This document shows positions 45,905-54,377 of a stretch of DNA of 64,000 nucleotides, in pieces. The notes under the pieces are model-generated. The model worked only from the letters and a program-made list of their open reading frames with translations, did no database searches and had not been told where the DNA came from. The stretch comes from Sporosarcina sp. GTDB lineage: Bacteria; Bacillota; Bacilli; Bacillales_A; Planococcaceae. Positions within the stretch are counted from its first letter, which is position 1. Every line of letters begins with the position of its first letter. The translations under genes were made by a program, and so were the position numbers. The stretch is from contig NZ_JARICI010000087.1 in NCBI RefSeq assembly GCF_029257255.1, positions 1-64,000 of the forward strand, in the 5' to 3' direction.

Positions 45905-46576
45905 ATGCGTGAACTGTCTATTCGTTTATTGCTGACTTGGGGAGTCTGTTTAGTCTTAACAGGTTTATTCGCTATGGTTGCTACTTCTATTCACATGCAG
46001 ACGATTTCAGTATTCGATGACGTCATTATTGAAGCTGTCCAAGGTGCAGAGGTTCCTTGGCTGACAACAGTCATGAGAACATTTACGACTATCGGCTCCA
46101 CGTTGACCGTTGCACTGATTGCAGTGGCTGCTCTGGTAATTCTCATCCGTACAAAACACAGGGCGCAGGCATTATTGCTGGTTGCTGTTTTAAGCGGGAC
46201 AGGTATACTCAATCAAGTGCTGAAATTCATTTTTAAACGTGAACGCCCCGATCTCCATCGGCTGATCGATATCGGCGGTTACAGTTTTCCGAGCGGGCAC
46301 ACGATGATGGCATTCAGTTTATACACTGTTCTTACCTACATCATCTGGCGCAATTTACGGAATACTTGGAGCCGGACACTTGCCGTGGCAATTGCTGTTT
46401 TCATGATTGTTATAATCGCAGTTAGCCGAATTTATTTAGGGGTGCATTTTCCGAGTGATATTGTGGGCGGTGTATACGCCAGTGCAGTTTGGATCATTGC
46501 TTCCATTGCGGTGTACCAGCGGTTTCAGCGAAAAAAAGAACAACGCTATCAATTAAATTTATTACAGAAGGAATGA
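45905..46576 (+). CDS. PAP2-family membrane phosphatase
   Basis: A 223-residue membrane enzyme with about six spans and the three PAP2 motifs: KFIFKRERPD, PSGHTM and SRIYLGVHFPSD. Such proteins dephosphorylate lipid phosphates such as undecaprenyl pyrophosphate or phosphatidylglycerol phosphate; the substrate here is not decided. AAAGGGGGG precedes the ATG. mscL follows after six bases, so the two are probably co-transcribed. Confidence 0.9.
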   Translation: MRELSIRLLLTWGVCLVLTGLFAMVATSIHMQTISVFDDVIIEAVQGAEVPWLTTVMRTFTTIGSTLTVALIAVAALVILIRTKHRAQALLLVAVLSGTGILNQVLKFIFKRERPDLHRLIDIGGYSFPSGHTMMAFSLYTVLTYIIWRNLRNTWSRTLAVAIAVFMIVIIAVSRIYLGVHFPSDIVGGVYASAVWIIASIAVYQRFQRKKEQRYQLNLLQKE

Positions 46577-46582
46577 CAGTAT

Positions 46583-46969
46583 ATGTGGAAAGATTTTAAA
46601 GAATTCGCGTTTAAAGGAAATATCTTCGACTTAGCCATTGGTGTTGTCATTGGTGCGGCTTTCGGAGCCATCGTATCTTCACTGGTTGAAAATATCATTA
46701 CACCGATTATCGGCATCCTATCGGGCGGCCTGGATTTCTCACAATTAACCTATCCCTATAAAGATACCGAAATCAAGTACGGGCTGTTTATTCAATCTAT
46801 TATCGACTTCCTGATTGTAGCAGGGTCTATCTTTATCTTCCTGCGGGTGCTGATGAAATTGAAAATGAAACAGCCGGAGCCGGTTGCAGAAGAACCCGAA
46901 GAAAAAGCATTGGATACGAAAGAAGAACTGCTTTCAGAAATCCGGGATTTATTGAAGGAACAAAAGTAA
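46583..46969 (+). CDS. mscL: Large-conductance mechanosensitive channel MscL
   Basis: Releases solutes when membrane tension rises. The 128-residue protein has the N-terminal amphipathic helix (MWKDFKEFAFKGNIFDLAIG), TM1 with the glycine-rich gate VVIGAAFGAIV, a periplasmic loop, TM2 (about 69-92) and a charged C-terminal bundle (EPEEKALDTKEELLSEIRDL). The length is normal for MscL. Confidence 0.96.
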   Translation: MWKDFKEFAFKGNIFDLAIGVVIGAAFGAIVSSLVENIITPIIGILSGGLDFSQLTYPYKDTEIKYGLFIQSIIDFLIVAGSIFIFLRVLMKLKMKQPEPVAEEPEEKALDTKEELLSEIRDLLKEQK

Positions 46970-46984
46970 AAATGCAGGCAGCGG

Positions 46985-48892
46985 TTAATCCGCTCCTGCA
47001 CCTCCCCCGCCGTCTCCACCGCCACCGCCTGAAAACCCTCCGCCGTCATGTGACGTCCCATCTGAACTTCCAGCCTTCACTAGCTTGGGTCCCCAAGTAG
47101 AATGAACAAATTGCAAAGGATCCTCCTGAAGCGTAAAGAGTGAAGCCATTGCAAATGCCGCAGTCGCAGTTTCTGCTCCCAATACTTGAGGCAGCTTCTT
47201 TTTAGATGGTTTGAGCAAATAGACGCGTATTAGGTACTGTTGCTGCTCATCATCTGATAACCCTTCCGGCATGCCATATTTTATCTCTCTTCTGAATTTA
47301 TTAATGCTCATCTTTGTATAGAAAGCCGCTTTGGAACTCAGCAAGGACCTCGGCACTAAGTAAAACGTGATAAGCGCGATGATCACGAACCAGCTGAAAA
47401 CACTTTCTAGCCCCTCATAATCCAATGAATTCACCAAAAATAACAACGCGATAAAGTACAATACCGATGGCCATTTTTGAATCTCTTCTTTAATGCTGTA
47501 CAGCGCAACTGGAAAGAAAATGGCCGGCAACACCAATCTGAATGCCCAGTCGCTCTCTGATCCGATATAAAATGCAATTGCTGACATGAAGCCCGTCACG
47601 ATTAATATCAATAGTCTTAATAGAAATGAATATCGTTTGGATAAGGTTCCTGACTCCACTAATAAATCTTTCACTTCTTCATGCCACTCGCTGTGCTCCA
47701 CTTCAAACGCATGCTGTTTTTTTAACGCCGCTTTAGATTCTTTGCCTTGAGCAATATCATGTAGATGAAATCGCTCTTTCGTTATACGCCCTTTGAACAG
47801 CCAAGTAACCAACTTCCGCTCAAACGGCTGCAGATCCCCTTTACCCTTCTTCAAATGAAAGGCCAACGTCTTGTCAGGTGAATTGGGCCGGTCTGCAAAC
47901 CGTTCCGCACTGTCTGCAAGCTCAACGGTGGCGTCTCCTTTATCAACCAAGGAAAATAATCCTGCCAGAAAACTGCCTCTATACCATGCCCCGGAATGAT
48001 CTATAAAGCTCAGATAAAGTGGATCTGTCTTCATGATATAAGCAGTACTTCCGAAAAACCCGCTGTAACGGGATTTCGTCCAGAGAACAACTATCGCAAT
48101 AAGTCCAAGAAATACCGTGACACCGATTGTGATTTTTTTCAACGCAGGAATCTGTGCCACTTTCCATGCCTGTTCATCAACCTTTTGCTGCTCTCCTGCT
48201 ATTGCTTCTTCCAATGAAACCGGTGCCCTGCCTTTATTTTGCGCAGTCATCATTGCTGAAGGAAACAAAACCCGCACAGCTGTGTAAGTGTTTGCTTTGG
48301 AAACCGGAGTGTGAAATTGAATGCCATTGCCGTGAATGACCGGCTCTTCACCTTCTGAAGCATAAAGGTAACCATGAATATTCTTTTCATCTGCTTCTTC
48401 AGGCAAAATGAAAGAAATCTGCACGTCTTTCATATCCACATCATGATTGGAACCTTCTTCAAAAAAAGCCAGCTGCAAATCGCTGTATGTATCGTATGAA
48501 ACAGTTGCGTTCTGAACATAATAAATGTACATTACCTGAATCGTTCCATCTTTTTGCGCTATTTTTGTTACCCAATTTTCTTTATCCAATGAAACAGGAA
48601 GTCTCTTCAACTGACGATCGTCGACATATCCCACTCTAGCATTGCCATTCATTATCTGAAACGCCTTAAATCCCTCGATTTGCGGCCGGTGTTCAGCAGG
48701 AAAAGCACGAGTCAGCTTCGAAAAGTTACCGTCAAATGAATACGTGAACAATTCATTTACGAGGATCGTCCCATTTGGATCAATCCATCCGCGAATCTGC
48801 ACCTCATCAATAGAATACGATTTTGCCGCCACTGTTCCTATAGGCAGTCCTATTACGAATAAAAATATAAATACAGTCAGAAACCTCTTCAT
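46985..48892 (-). CDS. DUF2207 predicted membrane protein
   Basis: A 635-residue protein with a signal peptide (residues 1-23). A large extracytoplasmic DUF2207 beta-rich domain follows (VQIRGWIDPNGTILVNELFT), then a membrane span (near 255) and a cytoplasmic stretch. A cluster of membrane helices (about 425-520) and a soluble segment precede a Gly-rich end (GGGFSGGGGGDGGGG). Gly/Ser-rich tails of this kind are typical of DUF2207 and TPM-type proteins. Function unknown. It is monocistronic and convergent with mscL, with a short TGCAGG...CCTGCA stem at the shared 3' ends. Confidence 0.8.
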   Translation of the reverse strand: MKRFLTVFIFLFVIGLPIGTVAAKSYSIDEVQIRGWIDPNGTILVNELFTYSFDGNFSKLTRAFPAEHRPQIEGFKAFQIMNGNARVGYVDDRQLKRLPVSLDKENWVTKIAQKDGTIQVMYIYYVQNATVSYDTYSDLQLAFFEEGSNHDVDMKDVQISFILPEEADEKNIHGYLYASEGEEPVIHGNGIQFHTPVSKANTYTAVRVLFPSAMMTAQNKGRAPVSLEEAIAGEQQKVDEQAWKVAQIPALKKITIGVTVFLGLIAIVVLWTKSRYSGFFGSTAYIMKTDPLYLSFIDHSGAWYRGSFLAGLFSLVDKGDATVELADSAERFADRPNSPDKTLAFHLKKGKGDLQPFERKLVTWLFKGRITKERFHLHDIAQGKESKAALKKQHAFEVEHSEWHEEVKDLLVESGTLSKRYSFLLRLLILIVTGFMSAIAFYIGSESDWAFRLVLPAIFFPVALYSIKEEIQKWPSVLYFIALLFLVNSLDYEGLESVFSWFVIIALITFYLVPRSLLSSKAAFYTKMSINKFRREIKYGMPEGLSDDEQQQYLIRVYLLKPSKKKLPQVLGAETATAAFAMASLFTLQEDPLQFVHSTWGPKLVKAGSSDGTSHDGGGFSGGGGGDGGGGAGAD

Positions 48893-49071
48893 AGTCGCAC
48901 CCCTTAAACCAGTCTATTAAAATGATTACGAACCATGATGTGAAACAGTTTCAATTACTGGTAAATCCAGGAGTTAAGAGGGAGAAGTTCATTGAAATAG
49001 CAGTCTATTTTCCCAGAAAACCAGTCTGTGCCTACGGTCGTACAGCTGACACAGTTGGCCTGCAAACGCCA

Positions 49072-49100
49072 TTGCAACGCGCCTGCCAGGGTGGTACAAT
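49072..49100 (+). promoter_or_regulatory. Strong promoter of the 30-codon gene
   Basis: -35 TTGCAA (49072-49077), a 17-base spacer, and -10 TACAAT (49095-49100) with TGG before it (extended -10). It lies about 35 bases upstream of the small open frame at 49136. Confidence 0.75.
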
Positions 49101-49135
49101 GGAAGGCAGGATACTGATTAAAGGAGTGGATATTC

Positions 49136-49228
49136 ATGTGGTTCATCTATATCATGTATGCATTGTTCGCATTTATTCTCGGTGGAACAGTACTGGGCTT
49201 AGTCCGTACATTCAGCAGCAATAACTAA
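49136..49228 (+). CDS. 30-residue single-span membrane peptide
   Basis: The complete frame reads MWFIYIMYALFAFILGGTVL then GLVRTFSSNN: one hydrophobic span with a short polar tail. AAAGGAGTG lies seven bases before the ATG, a strong promoter lies about 35 bases upstream, and a strong terminator starts a few bases after the stop. All parts of a working transcription unit are present, so I consider it a real gene. I do not recognise the family. Confidence 0.7.
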   Translation: MWFIYIMYALFAFILGGTVLGLVRTFSSNN

Positions 49229-49234
49229 AAACGT

Positions 49235-49283
49235 AACAGCGGCGTATGAAAGGGTAGCCTTTTCATACGCTGCTGTTTTTTTA
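49235..49283. terminator. Bidirectional terminator
   Basis: AACAGCGGCGTATGAAA and TTTTCATACGCTGCTGTTTTTTT form a 17-bp stem. It ends the small membrane-peptide gene (plus) and the ABC transporter operon (minus). Confidence 0.92.
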
Positions 49284-49973
49284 TGATCGGAAAAGAGACA
49301 CCATCCAGGCCGTTGCATCCATTCCGTAGTCGTCGCGAATTTCATCAATTGTTTTATGGGCCAGCACCTGCCCGCCCTTCAAGACAATCAGTTCATCAAG
49401 TAGTGGCTCTACTTCTTTTAGTTCATGGGTGGACATCACAATCGTCTGCCGTTCCGTATCAGTAAAGCGGATCAGCCCCTTCGCAATATCCTCCCGCACC
49501 ATCGGATCTAGCCCTGAGAATGGTTCATCCAGCAGATAATAGTCTGCTTCCCGGCCGAGTGTAACGGCAATTTTGACACGGCCGCGGTTTCCTTTTGAAA
49601 GCGTACTGATCTTCGTGTCCAATGAAAGATTCAGGAACTCTAGAATTTCTTCTGCCTTCTTCATTTGAAAATCCTCAAACTGCGAATCGTAAAATTCAAA
49701 CAGCTGTCTGACCGTGAAATATGGATAGAATAGATCGGTATCAGGCATATAGGCGACTGTCGCTGCAACACGTCTTGTAATTGCCTGGCCGTCAAGTGCC
49801 GCTACTCCAGAATTCGGTGACAGCAAACCCGCCAGCAGCTTAAGCAATGTTGTTTTCCCGCTGCCGTTTTCACCAACAAGACCGATGATTTTCCCAGCCG
49901 GCAATGAAAGGGTCACACTGTCGAGCGCCTGCTTGAATCCATAACGCTTTGAAACTGCCTGCAATTTAATCAT
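49281..49973 (-). CDS. ABC transporter ATP-binding protein
   Basis: A 230-residue ATPase with Walker A GENGSGKTT, Q-loop VAYMPD, signature LSKGNRGRVKIA, Walker B YYLLDEPFSGLD and the switch His in MSTHELKEVE. It is the last gene of an operon of two permeases and a GntR regulator, the layout of the Bacillus ytr-type exporters. The ATG at 49973 has GGGGTGG five bases upstream and overlaps the end of the GntR gene; an ATG 13 codons upstream lacks a site. Confidence 0.92.
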   Translation of the reverse strand: MIKLQAVSKRYGFKQALDSVTLSLPAGKIIGLVGENGSGKTTLLKLLAGLLSPNSGVAALDGQAITRRVAATVAYMPDTDLFYPYFTVRQLFEFYDSQFEDFQMKKAEEILEFLNLSLDTKISTLSKGNRGRVKIAVTLGREADYYLLDEPFSGLDPMVREDIAKGLIRFTDTERQTIVMSTHELKEVEPLLDELIVLKGGQVLAHKTIDEIRDDYGMDATAWMVSLFRS

Positions 49974-50334
49974 CACTTCCACCCCGTTTCTGCAGATAGC
50001 TGACCATTTCATTTGTCGTAAAACCGAGTGCTTCTACGCTTTGTATAAACGTCTGCACGAGTTGCTCCTTCATTTCCTCGCGCAGTTCCTGAATCCGCTC
50101 TGTATTGTCCGTCACGAATGATCCCTGCCCCCTTCTGGTCTCCGTAATTTCCATTTGCTCCAGTTCCTTATAAACGCGCTGCATCGTATTGGCATTGACG
50201 CCGACCGAAACGGCATAATCACGCACGGACGGCAGTTTTTCTCCGACTTTTATGGTGCCTCGAATTATATCTCCAATGATATGATCGACGAGCTGCTGGT
50301 AAATCGGTTTATCTGAGAGAAACTCCATGCTCAT
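49966..50334 (-). CDS. GntR-family (YtrA-type) repressor
   Basis: A 122-residue regulator: N-terminal winged helix (YQQLVDHIIGDIIRGTIKVG, VRDYAVSVGVNANTMQRVYKEL) and the short C-terminal dimerisation helices of the YtrA subfamily, with no effector domain. It lies third in its operon rather than first. A TGTA..TACA dyad overlapping the operon promoter (51945-51964) is the likely autoregulatory site. Related regulators respond to cell-wall antibiotics, which is only a hint here. Confidence 0.9.
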   Translation of the reverse strand: MSMEFLSDKPIYQQLVDHIIGDIIRGTIKVGEKLPSVRDYAVSVGVNANTMQRVYKELEQMEITETRRGQGSFVTDNTERIQELREEMKEQLVQTFIQSVEALGFTTNEMVSYLQKRGGSDD

Positions 50335-50336
50335 CG

Positions 50337-51137
50337 CTACAACCTCGCTTTCTTTTCAAACAACCGCGATCCTACCGCAAACAACACATAGATGAGAACT
50401 GCGTAAAACAGCACACTGCCGACAGAGAACACGATTCCATCACGCACAAATCCAGTGAAAAAGTAATCTGTCTGTTCATTATAGAACGACTCATTTGTTA
50501 ATTTAATTGGCATCAGCGTACGAAGCCAATCAAAGAAGTCATTGATCCGAAGCATTTCCCAAATCACCAGTGCCAAGAAGAATAGCATCACCGTCAACGG
50601 TACCGCGAAGAAACGCGTCCGTAACCGAATAACCTGATACAGACTCCAGAAGAAGAAACCTACTGCCATCAGGAAACATGATTTTAAAGAAATCGCAAGC
50701 AGGATACTGATGAGCGCCAAAGCCCCATGCCACGCAGAATCCGTTGACCATTCACCTAGTATAGAAAACATGATCCCTGCCAGCAGTCCGCCAAAAAACA
50801 GTGTGGCGATCGCAATAAAAGCTGAGAACAAAGCCTTTGCTCCTGCCAGCTGAAACATGGATCTTGGTGAGTGCAGCCATATATCCGGTGTTTTTATTTC
50901 TTTTGTCAGACTGTATAACAGGATTCCAGCCCCTGAAAACGTATAGAGGGCAAACCAGGTTCCCGTGACGATATGTGTGTGCTCATATAAAGTACCAGGA
51001 ATTCCACTCAAACTGGTAATTGCAGATGGCACTGCAAGGATTACCAGTGCATTCAACCCAACAATCCATATCGTCAGCCATTTCAGTAAAACCCATTCTT
51101 TGCGGAATAACCCGCGCCATGCTGTCTTCATAGTCAT
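50337..51137 (-). CDS. ABC transporter permease, second copy
   Basis: A 266-residue protein with about six membrane segments. It is paralogous to the next gene upstream: both start with a W-RGLFRKEW/WKGLWKKEW-like segment, share the motif DxWLHSPRSxxQLxGxK and end in RLFEKKARL/WLFEKKVRL. The duplication implies a heterodimeric permease. It overlaps its neighbour by four bases and precedes the GntR gene by two. The substrate is unknown. Confidence 0.82.
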   Translation of the reverse strand: MTMKTAWRGLFRKEWVLLKWLTIWIVGLNALVILAVPSAITSLSGIPGTLYEHTHIVTGTWFALYTFSGAGILLYSLTKEIKTPDIWLHSPRSMFQLAGAKALFSAFIAIATLFFGGLLAGIMFSILGEWSTDSAWHGALALISILLAISLKSCFLMAVGFFFWSLYQVIRLRTRFFAVPLTVMLFFLALVIWEMLRINDFFDWLRTLMPIKLTNESFYNEQTDYFFTGFVRDGIVFSVGSVLFYAVLIYVLFAVGSRLFEKKARL

Positions 51138-51919
51138 AACCTCACTTTCTTTTCAAATAGCCAAGCGGAAGTAAAGAAGAGAAACGCCAGGAAGCCGGCT
51201 ATTAATAAAATCTGTCCGACATACATTGTTCCAGCGCTCAGTGCGTAATAAAAGTCTCCGATATTGATATCATCTGACTGGAAGATACTCGGCAATTGAC
51301 CAAAATGAGCGACTTTCCAGTAAAGCTCAGATTCCATAATGGATTGAAACAGCCACATCGAAATAAATAGAACTCCAAGCCAGATGAAGATTGCTCCGCG
51401 GCGGATATATGATTTAATCACCCGGTAGACAACAGCTAAGAATAAGCCGATTAGCATGAATCCGATTGCCGCTAAGAAAAGTGACGAAGTAAATCCAAAC
51501 ATCACACGAATAATCTCCCCTGCTCCTAATCCTTCAATTGATTCTTCAGTAACAGTCGCGTACACAGCAAGCGTGAAACCTGGCAACAGCATGTAAGTGA
51601 ATCCGATTACAGCAGCAAGTAATACTTTGCTTCCAAACAATTGATAAATCGACCGGGGAGAATGCAGCCACACATCCGGCCGTTTCCATTCACTCCATAA
51701 ACTGTTCAATAATAATGCAATCGGTATGCACACAGCGATCAATATCCACATCATCAATGAAATCCCCAACATAAACGACATGACTAATTTTCCTTCAGCG
51801 AGAAATGATAATCCTGCTGATGCAATGATTACAAGCAAAACCGCCATTACCGTTGTGGCGTAGATCCAGCCTTTCATCATCAGCCATTCCTTTTTCCATA
51901 GCCCTTTCCATATTGCCAA
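51134..51919 (-). CDS. ABC transporter permease, first copy
   Basis: A 261-residue membrane protein with about six spans and the DVWLHSPRSIYQLFGSK motif shared with its downstream paralogue. The start is TTG (TTG GCA ATA TGG), preceded at seven bases by AAGGGGATG; no ATG fits. First gene of the permease-permease-GntR-ATPase operon, directly behind a GntR-type operator. Confidence 0.82.
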   Translation of the reverse strand: MAIWKGLWKKEWLMMKGWIYATTVMAVLLVIIASAGLSFLAEGKLVMSFMLGISLMMWILIAVCIPIALLLNSLWSEWKRPDVWLHSPRSIYQLFGSKVLLAAVIGFTYMLLPGFTLAVYATVTEESIEGLGAGEIIRVMFGFTSSLFLAAIGFMLIGLFLAVVYRVIKSYIRRGAIFIWLGVLFISMWLFQSIMESELYWKVAHFGQLPSIFQSDDINIGDFYYALSAGTMYVGQILLIAGFLAFLFFTSAWLFEKKVRL

Positions 51920-51944
51920 CTAATTTCATCCCCTTTCGTATTAC

Positions 51945-51985
51945 TGTATTAGTTACATAGTACACTATATGAAATGGATTGGCAA
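51945..51985 (-). promoter_or_regulatory. ABC operon promoter with GntR-type operator
   Basis: Minus strand: -35 TTGCCA (51980-51985), a 17-base spacer, and -10 TACTAT (51957-51962), each five of six to consensus. A dyad TGTACTA-N6-TAATACA (51945-51964) covers the -10 and start region, which fits YtrA-type GntR binding. The operon's own GntR protein is the obvious ligand. Confidence 0.72.
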
Positions 51986-52023
51986 GTTGTTACAAATATA
52001 AATATAAATGAAATCTTCAGCAA

Positions 52024-52157
52024 CGCGCCAAAACGGTCTCATTCCGCTCTAAAACTTCCATGAAGCGAACCAAAGCTGCATCCCGCCGAACCTTTCGCAA
52101 ACTACACCGCACCTATCTCGTCTCGCAACGAACCAAACCGGGATTTGACCGCACATT
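52024..52157 (-). repeat. 21-bp-phased motif array C
   Basis: On the minus strand seven octamers of TTGGTTCG/TAGGTGCG/TTAGAGCG type occupy plus positions beginning 52024, 52045, 52066, 52087, 52108, 52129 and 52150: every step is exactly 21 bases. The spacers are unrelated. It lies between the thioesterase terminator and the ABC operon promoter. In-frame stops break all minus-strand readings. Confidence 0.82.
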
Positions 52158-52175
52158 CTCACCGTTTCCAGGCAA

Positions 52176-52222
52176 TAAAAAAGAACTGCACAGGAAGTCA
52201 TTTACAATGACTTCTTGAACAG
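52176..52222 (-). terminator. Terminator after the thioesterase gene
   Basis: Minus strand: GACTG...AAGAAGTCATT-GTAA-ATGACTTCCT...AGTTC followed by TTTTT, directly after the thioesterase stop. Confidence 0.88.
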
Positions 52223-52237
52223 TCCCTCTCTTTCACA

Positions 52238-52717
52238 TTAATACTTCATTAATCGGCGCTGCTGACGTAGTTCGCGTCTCGCCGGTGCGGAATCAAACAG
52301 ACGCTGCTCCGCTTGCGTTTCTGGATAAATCTTTGCGACAGGAACTGGTCTATTCGTATCATCGACCGCCACCATCGTACAGAAGGATTCTGTAGTTAGC
52401 CTGACTTCACCAGTTACTAAATTCTGCGAATGAACCGTTACGAACACTTCCATGGAGGTATTACCGACAGAAGTTACCACCGCTTCGAGTTCGATGACAT
52501 CCCCGAGCAAAGCAGGTGAAACGAAATCGACTGAGTCGATTGAAGCCGTTACAGCAGCTCTTGTACCTGCGTGTTTCATTGCACAAATCGCCGCAATCTC
52601 ATCGATATAAGCAAGTACTTTGCCTCCAAATATGGATTGGATATGGTTGGTATCAGGCGGTAGGACCAGTTTGCTTTGAATAGTTCTCGATTGGCTCATG
52701 GATTTTTCTTCAGACAT
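52238..52717 (-). CDS. Acyl-CoA thioesterase (hotdog fold)
   Basis: A 159-residue hexameric-type thioesterase (YkhA/YciA-like) hydrolysing acyl-CoAs. Hotdog features: NHIQSIFGGKVLAYIDEIAA (residues 19-38), with active-site Asp/Gly positions, and VDFVSPALLGDVIELEAVVT. The C-terminal tail is basic (RRELRQQRRLMKY). Its promoter is not evident. Physiological substrate unknown. Confidence 0.9.
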   Translation of the reverse strand: MSEEKSMSQSRTIQSKLVLPPDTNHIQSIFGGKVLAYIDEIAAICAMKHAGTRAAVTASIDSVDFVSPALLGDVIELEAVVTSVGNTSMEVFVTVHSQNLVTGEVRLTTESFCTMVAVDDTNRPVPVAKIYPETQAEQRLFDSAPARRELRQQRRLMKY

Positions 52718-52843
52718 TGCGACAGCTCCCTTATGAATTCTTCCTCTTCAGTATAACGAACAATGAACAGGTATCACCAATTCTTGATACAAATCAATTT
52801 TTAATCTTTGCATTGGGTTTATACTGAAATAGAGGTGATCGAA

Positions 52844-53317
52844 ATGAAAAAATGGATGTTGCTCAGCGTCATGCTGTTTTTTCTCTCCGGCTGCGGAAGC
52901 ACCTTAGCAGTTAGCACATTGGCTGAACCAGCACCTGACCAGCTGCTGCCTTCACAATCTGAGGGTATTTCATTGGAGTTAATAAAGAATGAGTTCCATG
53001 GTTCCCCCTCTGCAATTAAAACCATTATCACAAATAAGGCGGACGGGACATTTGAAATCGGTCCGTTTTATCATATAGAGCTGTATAAAGAAAACCTGTG
53101 GTATATCATCACATATTCAGACGCGGTATTTCTTCGCGATCCGCATTTCCGGGACAGCGGCATTTCGCTGAATTCCCACAGTGAAATAACTCAGGAATTC
53201 TCCGTTGAAGATCTGGGTGTAGAATTGTACAAAGGCACATACCGGCTTGTTAAAACCGCAGTACAGAAAGAACCTTATCATGAGGTGATGATTGCAGCGC
53301 CTTTTATAGTCCACTAG
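52844..53317 (+). CDS. Lipoprotein with bacterial Ig-like domain
   Basis: A 157-residue secreted lipoprotein: signal peptide MKKWMLLSVMLFFLSGC with the lipobox FLSGC. A single beta-sandwich domain follows that resembles the Big_14-type Ig-like domain (FEIGPFYHIELYKENLWYII ... YKGTYRLVKTA). The ATG at 52844 is chosen because GAGGTGA lies six bases before it. Function unknown, presumably cell-surface. It is followed by a repeat element carrying a hairpin. Confidence 0.78.
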   Translation: MKKWMLLSVMLFFLSGCGSTLAVSTLAEPAPDQLLPSQSEGISLELIKNEFHGSPSAIKTIITNKADGTFEIGPFYHIELYKENLWYIITYSDAVFLRDPHFRDSGISLNSHSEITQEFSVEDLGVELYKGTYRLVKTAVQKEPYHEVMIAAPFIVH

Positions 53318-53465
53318 AAAGAAGCTGGGATATAGCCTCCAATATGCATGAGGGACCATTCTCCTTCATGCATTCTTTGAATTTAACTGCTTATTTATAA
53401 ATTTTCCCTATTTAGTGTGCAGGCTTGTAGGGGAACGGACTATTCTTTAGTTATGTCTCAGCCAC
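53317..53465 (+). repeat. Terminator-like GCTGGGACATAA repeat element, copy 2
   Basis: Left arm AGAAGCTGGGATATA (about 53320-53334), internal hairpin ATGCATGA/TCATGCAT (about 53344-53372), core GTAGGGGAACGGACTATT and right arm TTAGTTATGTCTCAGC (about 53448-53463). The order and core match copy 1 at 30152-30297. The right arm overlaps the last codons of the convergent ykfC, so insertion or divergence has set that gene's end. Confidence 0.68.
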
Positions 53466-54377
53466 ACTGCTTTTCATCTCATAAATCAAGTCTGAAACTC
53501 TTCGAACCCCTGACAGTTTCGGGTTATAGGCAGAGCCGGCAATTTTAATTTGTTCGACTGCTTTGCCGGTCGACGGTGCGTGCAGCATCTGACCACCTCC
53601 CGCATACATGGCAACATGGGTGACAGGACCATCCTGTCTGTCCTTGAAGAAAAGCAGATCTCCTTTTTGCCAGGTTGCCTGATTGCATGATACCGGCAAT
53701 CCGACTTCTGCCTGATCCGCCGCATCCCTAGGCAGCAGCACACCACAGGATTTCCACAATTGATGGACAAATCCCGAACAATCAAAGCCCCATCCGGACA
53801 TACCACCCCAGACATATGGCAGTCCTAAAAACTTTTTGCCTTTTGCAAGAGGTCTGCCGCTTTCAAATTCTTCGACTTGTTTTACGTCTCTACTGCGAAC
53901 CAGTTTCCACCCATGCGGTGTCCATACGCGGAACTGATCGCCATGACAGCGGCTGCACGGAAAAACCGTGTTGAATGAAACCGGTAAAAACCGCTCACCC
54001 GTTTCATTGTTCAGCCAAGTTTTTGGGGCGGTCACACGCACATGTACCCTCGTTAAAGATGCGGTGCGCTGGGATAATTGCACGAGCGGCACCCAGCCGG
54101 GATAACCTCGTGAATCTTTGGAAGAAGGCTGACCGCTGACGATCACTTTCGCCCAATCTTCCACAATCTCTTCCACAATAACCGGCTCGCCATATAAAAT
54201 CTGGGTCTGAATCCGATTTTCCTCACTCAGCGCCAATCGCTCTTCAAACATGAGCTGTCCAAACCACTTCTCCAGCTGAACCGGCTGCTGCAGCGCAGGC
54301 AAATCAACGAGCCGCGGTGCATCCGGATCGGTCCAAACAGTTGCGACACTGACGGCGCATACCCAATTTTCATTCAT
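53451..54377 (-). CDS. ykfC: NlpC/P60 murein peptide hydrolase (YkfC-like)
   Basis: Cleaves gamma-D-Glu-diaminopimelate (or lysine) bonds in cell-wall peptides. The 308-residue product has N-terminal SH3-like domains, including an inserted FPCSRCHGDQF loop. A C-terminal NlpC/P60 domain follows with catalytic Cys in WGFDCSGFVHQLW and His in THVAMYAGGGQMLH. There is no signal peptide, so it acts in the cytoplasm on imported peptides. The ATG at 54377 has AAGGAA upstream; a GTG two codons earlier is possible. It overlaps ykfB by eight bases. Confidence 0.9.
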   Translation of the reverse strand: MNENWVCAVSVATVWTDPDAPRLVDLPALQQPVQLEKWFGQLMFEERLALSEENRIQTQILYGEPVIVEEIVEDWAKVIVSGQPSSKDSRGYPGWVPLVQLSQRTASLTRVHVRVTAPKTWLNNETGERFLPVSFNTVFPCSRCHGDQFRVWTPHGWKLVRSRDVKQVEEFESGRPLAKGKKFLGLPYVWGGMSGWGFDCSGFVHQLWKSCGVLLPRDAADQAEVGLPVSCNQATWQKGDLLFFKDRQDGPVTHVAMYAGGGQMLHAPSTGKAVEQIKIAGSAYNPKLSGVRRVSDLIYEMKSSVAET

